From: Lathyrus oleraceus
Taxonomy: Eukaryota > Streptophyta > Magnoliopsida > Fabales > Fabaceae
Direction: 5' to 3'
DNA: 64,000 bases
Assembly: GCF_024323335.1 (NCBI RefSeq)
Contig: NC_066585.1
Coordinates: 530,913,582 to 530,977,581, forward strand
Shown here: positions 60,780 through 64,000 of the stretch, piece by piece
How positions within the stretch are numbered: the first letter of the stretch is position 1
How the letters are laid out: every line of letters starts with the position of its first letter
Notes under the pieces: model-generated
The model's database searches: none
What the model was told of the DNA's origin: nothing
What the model saw: only the letters and a program-made list of their open reading frames with translations
Program-made: the position numbers and the translations under genes

Positions 60780-61613
60780 TTACATGTTTACTTTTAAGAT
60801 TAAATTAATGTTATGTTTAGTTTTATTCATCAAAGAGCTGCAATATGTAAATTTATATCTTTTCACATGGTTGTATCATTCTGATCTTATTCACAGATTG
60901 TGTAGTTTGTGTAAGTTTTCAGTTACTTGATTGGTTTCATTTAGAATAATAAAAATATCATTATCTTTTTTAATATATGAAATCATCAACTTGATCAGGC
61001 ATTATAAGACACAGAAAGAGTACATATAATCCTTGATAACTTTATCTTAAGCAAAATCCCTCAAAAACATGAATAAAAGGTGGGCAAGTGATATGATCCA
61101 TTTTGCCGGAGTAATCCTTGACAAAGTTGTACATATGGCAGTATGTCAAGTCCCAAAAATAGATAGTTAAATTGAGGGGTGATTTGACCTTTATTTTGAC
61201 AAGTTGTGTGACTTTTTAAAATTAAAATTAAAATATAATAATGATAAATATATTTTATGGATTTAAATTTTGGGCATTAATTTCTTTTTTATAATTAGAA
61301 AAAATAATATTGAAACATAAATAATAATACTTCAAAAATAAATTTTAAAATTAAAATTTAAAATTTAAAATATTCAACAATTATATCATAGAATCAATCT
61401 GAGTTATCCTCGTCACTCTTGTCTTCTACTTCATACTCTCCCATTACTCATTGTCCAACAAGTGCTGAGAACCCGCCAACCCTGCCATATCCATTCATTG
61501 CTCTTGAAGTTCGGTTCATTTGTGAGAAAAAAAACTCTTGAAACATTTTTGAACGCTCTCGTTCCATCTTCAATGCTTCCTTCATCTTTCCTTGTTTTTC
61601 CTTCATTTCTTCT
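60780..61613. other. 3' flank of SKP1-like gene B and intergenic
   Basis: The first ~180 bases are 3' UTR-like. 61395-61610 on minus reads MERERSKMF and FFFSQMNRTSRAMNGYGRVG in an open stretch reminiscent of transposon-associated proteins, but I cannot name it. Confidence 0.4.
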
Positions 61614-64000
61614 TGTCATACCCTAAAATTGTCCCTCCTTTTTTTTATTTTTCATCTAACCAATGGCTTGAGATTCATCTACATTCATTCATGCCTCATG
61701 TATGTGCATCATTCATTCATATTAGCACTTTCTAATAATCATCATATACTCAAAGTTTGTGGTTATGAAATCTAGGGTTTGCTTGTGGATCAAGCCCTAA
61801 GATTGTGATATTGCTCATCATATGGAATCAAAGGGGGTGAAACCCTAATTTCTTGTCCTTTGGAACTTTGGTTCATGGATATCACAACATGGTTTTCATA
61901 TGTGCACCAAAACCCTAATTCTTGATTTTGACTTCAGATCTTGTGATTGACCTTATATGCATTAACTTGATCACCAAACCCTAGTCTTGGGCCCATGTGT
62001 TGGAAAGTTGATATTTGAGCCTTTGTGCTTGGTTTGAAGATCTTGATTAGATGATGTGCATCATGAGACCTTAATAAGGGAGCCTTGGTACTTGTGTGCC
62101 ATGTTGGTTTGACTTTTGATCTTGTGATTGACTGAAACCCTAATTCATTGGAAGGAGGTTCTTGATCATCATATCATGCATCATCAATCATCAAATGAGT
62201 TATTTGATTATAGGAATCATTCATCGAGTTTGTCATTTGACCTACATATCTACATGCTTGGAGATTCATCTTATCCAAATCCTTGTTCAAGCATCCATGT
62301 CATATGCATTCTATTTGGCCATCCCTAGCCCATTAATTCTAGGTCCATGGTGCTTTCAAGTTCATAGGTCCATGGTCATTGGTTCATTATTCATGAACAC
62401 ATTGGGTCATGATCTTTTGGTCCATTGTTTTCATTGTCCCATTATGGTTCATGGTTCATAGTAGGTCCATTAAGGATTGATTCATCATGTGCCCCTAGTC
62501 CATTTGTTGTAGTTCATTTAACTCATGCATTCATGATCCTTATGATTCAAGTGTTTTAAAGGTGAATGATTCATTTGCTTCTAATCATGGTTTAAACTTG
62601 GGTTCTTAGGAAAAAATCATTTTGAAATCAAATTTGTTTACATTCAATCATAGATCATTCCATCCAAAAAATGGCCATTCATTCATAAATTAGCATATAC
62701 AATGTTCATTATGAAATATAAAAAAAATGTATTTTTACAAAAGTTGGCTTTTGGTCAACTTTTTACTTTTTGGTCAACCAATTGACCAAAGTAAATTATT
62801 ATATTCTCACCCCTAAAATTCTAATACTCATTACATCTTTATTCATGCATGATTCCATGGGTTTCCATTATCACATTTGCTTCATGAGCAAGAAACTCCA
62901 TTTTGCATCCATTTTGGTCATGCCATGCTTTGCCTTGGTCACCTTGTGTTCTTGCCAAGCCTTGCAACCATGACAAACCAAAAGCCTTGCCACCATACCA
63001 CAAAACATTCCTGCACTCAAAATTAGCAGTCATCCAATCATACAACCAAGCAATGCAAACATAGCAACAATGCGCATGATACATCAATTAACACCATTTG
63101 CAAACTTACCATGGCATGAGCAAACCATGACATGAGCACATCCTGCGGCAACACGCATAGTCAGCTTTGCATCAAATCATCACTGGCTTGCTCACAAACC
63201 TTGAAACTCGACTTGCCATACAGTCCAACAAAAACCCTTTGAAATATGCAGCAACAAGCTTTGCAATGCCCTACATTTTCAGCCAAAAGACCTTGCAACC
63301 TTTGTCTATCATCATCAACATGCCACATTCATGACCATAGCATCCTGCAACATCACATCCACATATACAAAAACAGTCATGGCATTGCAACTTAAATTAA
63401 CTGCATACCATTCATATATGAATGGTATGCAGCAACCATAGCAGTTAACATCTCAACATCACATAGTAGGGCATTGCAAAAATCGAGCAGCGGAGTTTTG
63501 AACTGCCATTTCATTTGCACTTCCATCTAACCAACTAACATTATCTAATAAATCATTTTCACTAACTCAAATTAACCTACACTAACCAACATCATCTAAC
63601 CATGTTAACTGCATTTTCACTCCACTAATAGAAAATTAGAAATAACATTGAACTCGAAATCAGTTAACATTTCTAACAGCAAAACTCAGTTTCAGTTAAC
63701 ACTTAACTCTAACAGATTTCACAAGTCTAACTAACCTAACTAAGTAAATTAACATTGTTTTAACCTTTAACCAATTCCATATTCATTGAGTTAATAGAAC
63801 TAACAGAACCAGTTAACTCATTTCCTATAAATTCATTCATCCTCACTCATTCATGATCCTCATTCATTCATTCATTTTAATTCAACACTTCACAACCTCT
63901 CGTTCTCTCATTCAGAACTCAGTGCCCTCTCTCTATCTCGAATTCACATTCCATTGATACGATTTCCTCAGATCCAGATTAGCATTCAGAAGATGAAGAA
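61614..64000 (+). mobile_element. probable Ogre-type (Ty3-gypsy) LTR, running off the window
   Basis: It begins tgtcataccctaaaattgtc, the usual start of long LTRs of Ogre-like elements in Fabeae. It is followed by repeated aaaccctaatt wording, cattcattcatg runs and, from 63480, taact/actaac-rich sequence. No PBS or coding region was reached before 64000. The assignment rests on remembered family wording, so it is moderate. Confidence 0.5.
63401..63432. repeat. perfect 32-bp palindrome
   Basis: ctgcataccattcata is followed directly by its exact reverse complement tatgaatggtatgcag, with no spacer. It lies inside the probable Ogre LTR. Confidence 0.97.

Noticed and set aside
62128..63087. several open frames of 60-100 codons near the window end
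   Set aside because: Composition (cattcattcatg runs) is that of a non-coding LTR, and none resembles a protein family.
1..64000. tRNA, rRNA or other RNA genes
   Set aside because: No cloverleaf, rRNA or snRNA wording was recognised by eye. A tRNAscan or Rfam search would be needed to exclude them.

Overview
This window is plant nuclear DNA, most likely from a legume with a large, retrotransposon-rich genome of the pea/vetch type. That placement is inference from intron-rich genes, SIRE/Maximus-type Ty1-copia, probable Ogre-type LTR ends and CACTA elements. Ordinary genes are few, and most of the sequence is transposon-derived in several nested layers.

Host genes, all on the + strand and all apparently intact: (1) 1494-3357, a four-exon nucleotide-sugar/triose-phosphate translocator-family membrane protein of 310 aa. 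(2) 7434-14500, a nine-exon mitochondrial uncoupling protein (UCP/PUMP type) of 305 aa; its introns carry repeats, including five apparently identical copies of a 105-bp minisatellite. (3) and (4) Two SKP1-like genes, 28985-29560 and 60282-60779, single-exon paralogues with related promoters. The first carries a four-copy in-frame 11-residue repeat between its two Skp1 domains.

Transposon layout: 4.3-6.6 kb holds a copia RT fragment, a short LTR with PBS and a plant-mobile-domain pseudogene. 15.5-16.3 kb is a MITE with perfect 24-bp inverted ends. 17.2-19.4 kb is a truncated SIRE-like end with a tandem triplication. 20-21.3 kb has two hAT-like elements rich in GGGTA motifs. 21.9-23.6 kb is a LINE 3' half. 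23592-25953 is CACTA element 1. 26-28.2 kb is the 5' end of a copia element with a 546-bp tandem duplication. 29.9-30.5 kb is another LINE fragment. 31287-42451 is a SIRE/Maximus-type copia element on the minus strand, decayed throughout and followed by an extra PBS/gag piece. 44413-47078 is CACTA element 2. 50627-58139 is CACTA element 3. The window ends in a probable Ogre-type LTR (61614 onward).

The most interesting biology is in the CACTA elements. All three are delimited by CACTAC ends and matching 3-bp target duplications (gaa, gtc, agg). Element 2 holds the last six exons of an ERD6-like sugar transporter, with clean splice sites and an open frame to the stop. Element 3 holds, on one strand, six phase-compatible exons of a STRUBBELIG-type LRR receptor (signal peptide plus LRRs, no kinase), exons of a KH-domain RNA-binding protein, and a Ulp1-like cysteine protease. 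This looks like exon shuffling by a Pack-CACTA element. Elements 2 and 3 both sit inside LINE remnants.
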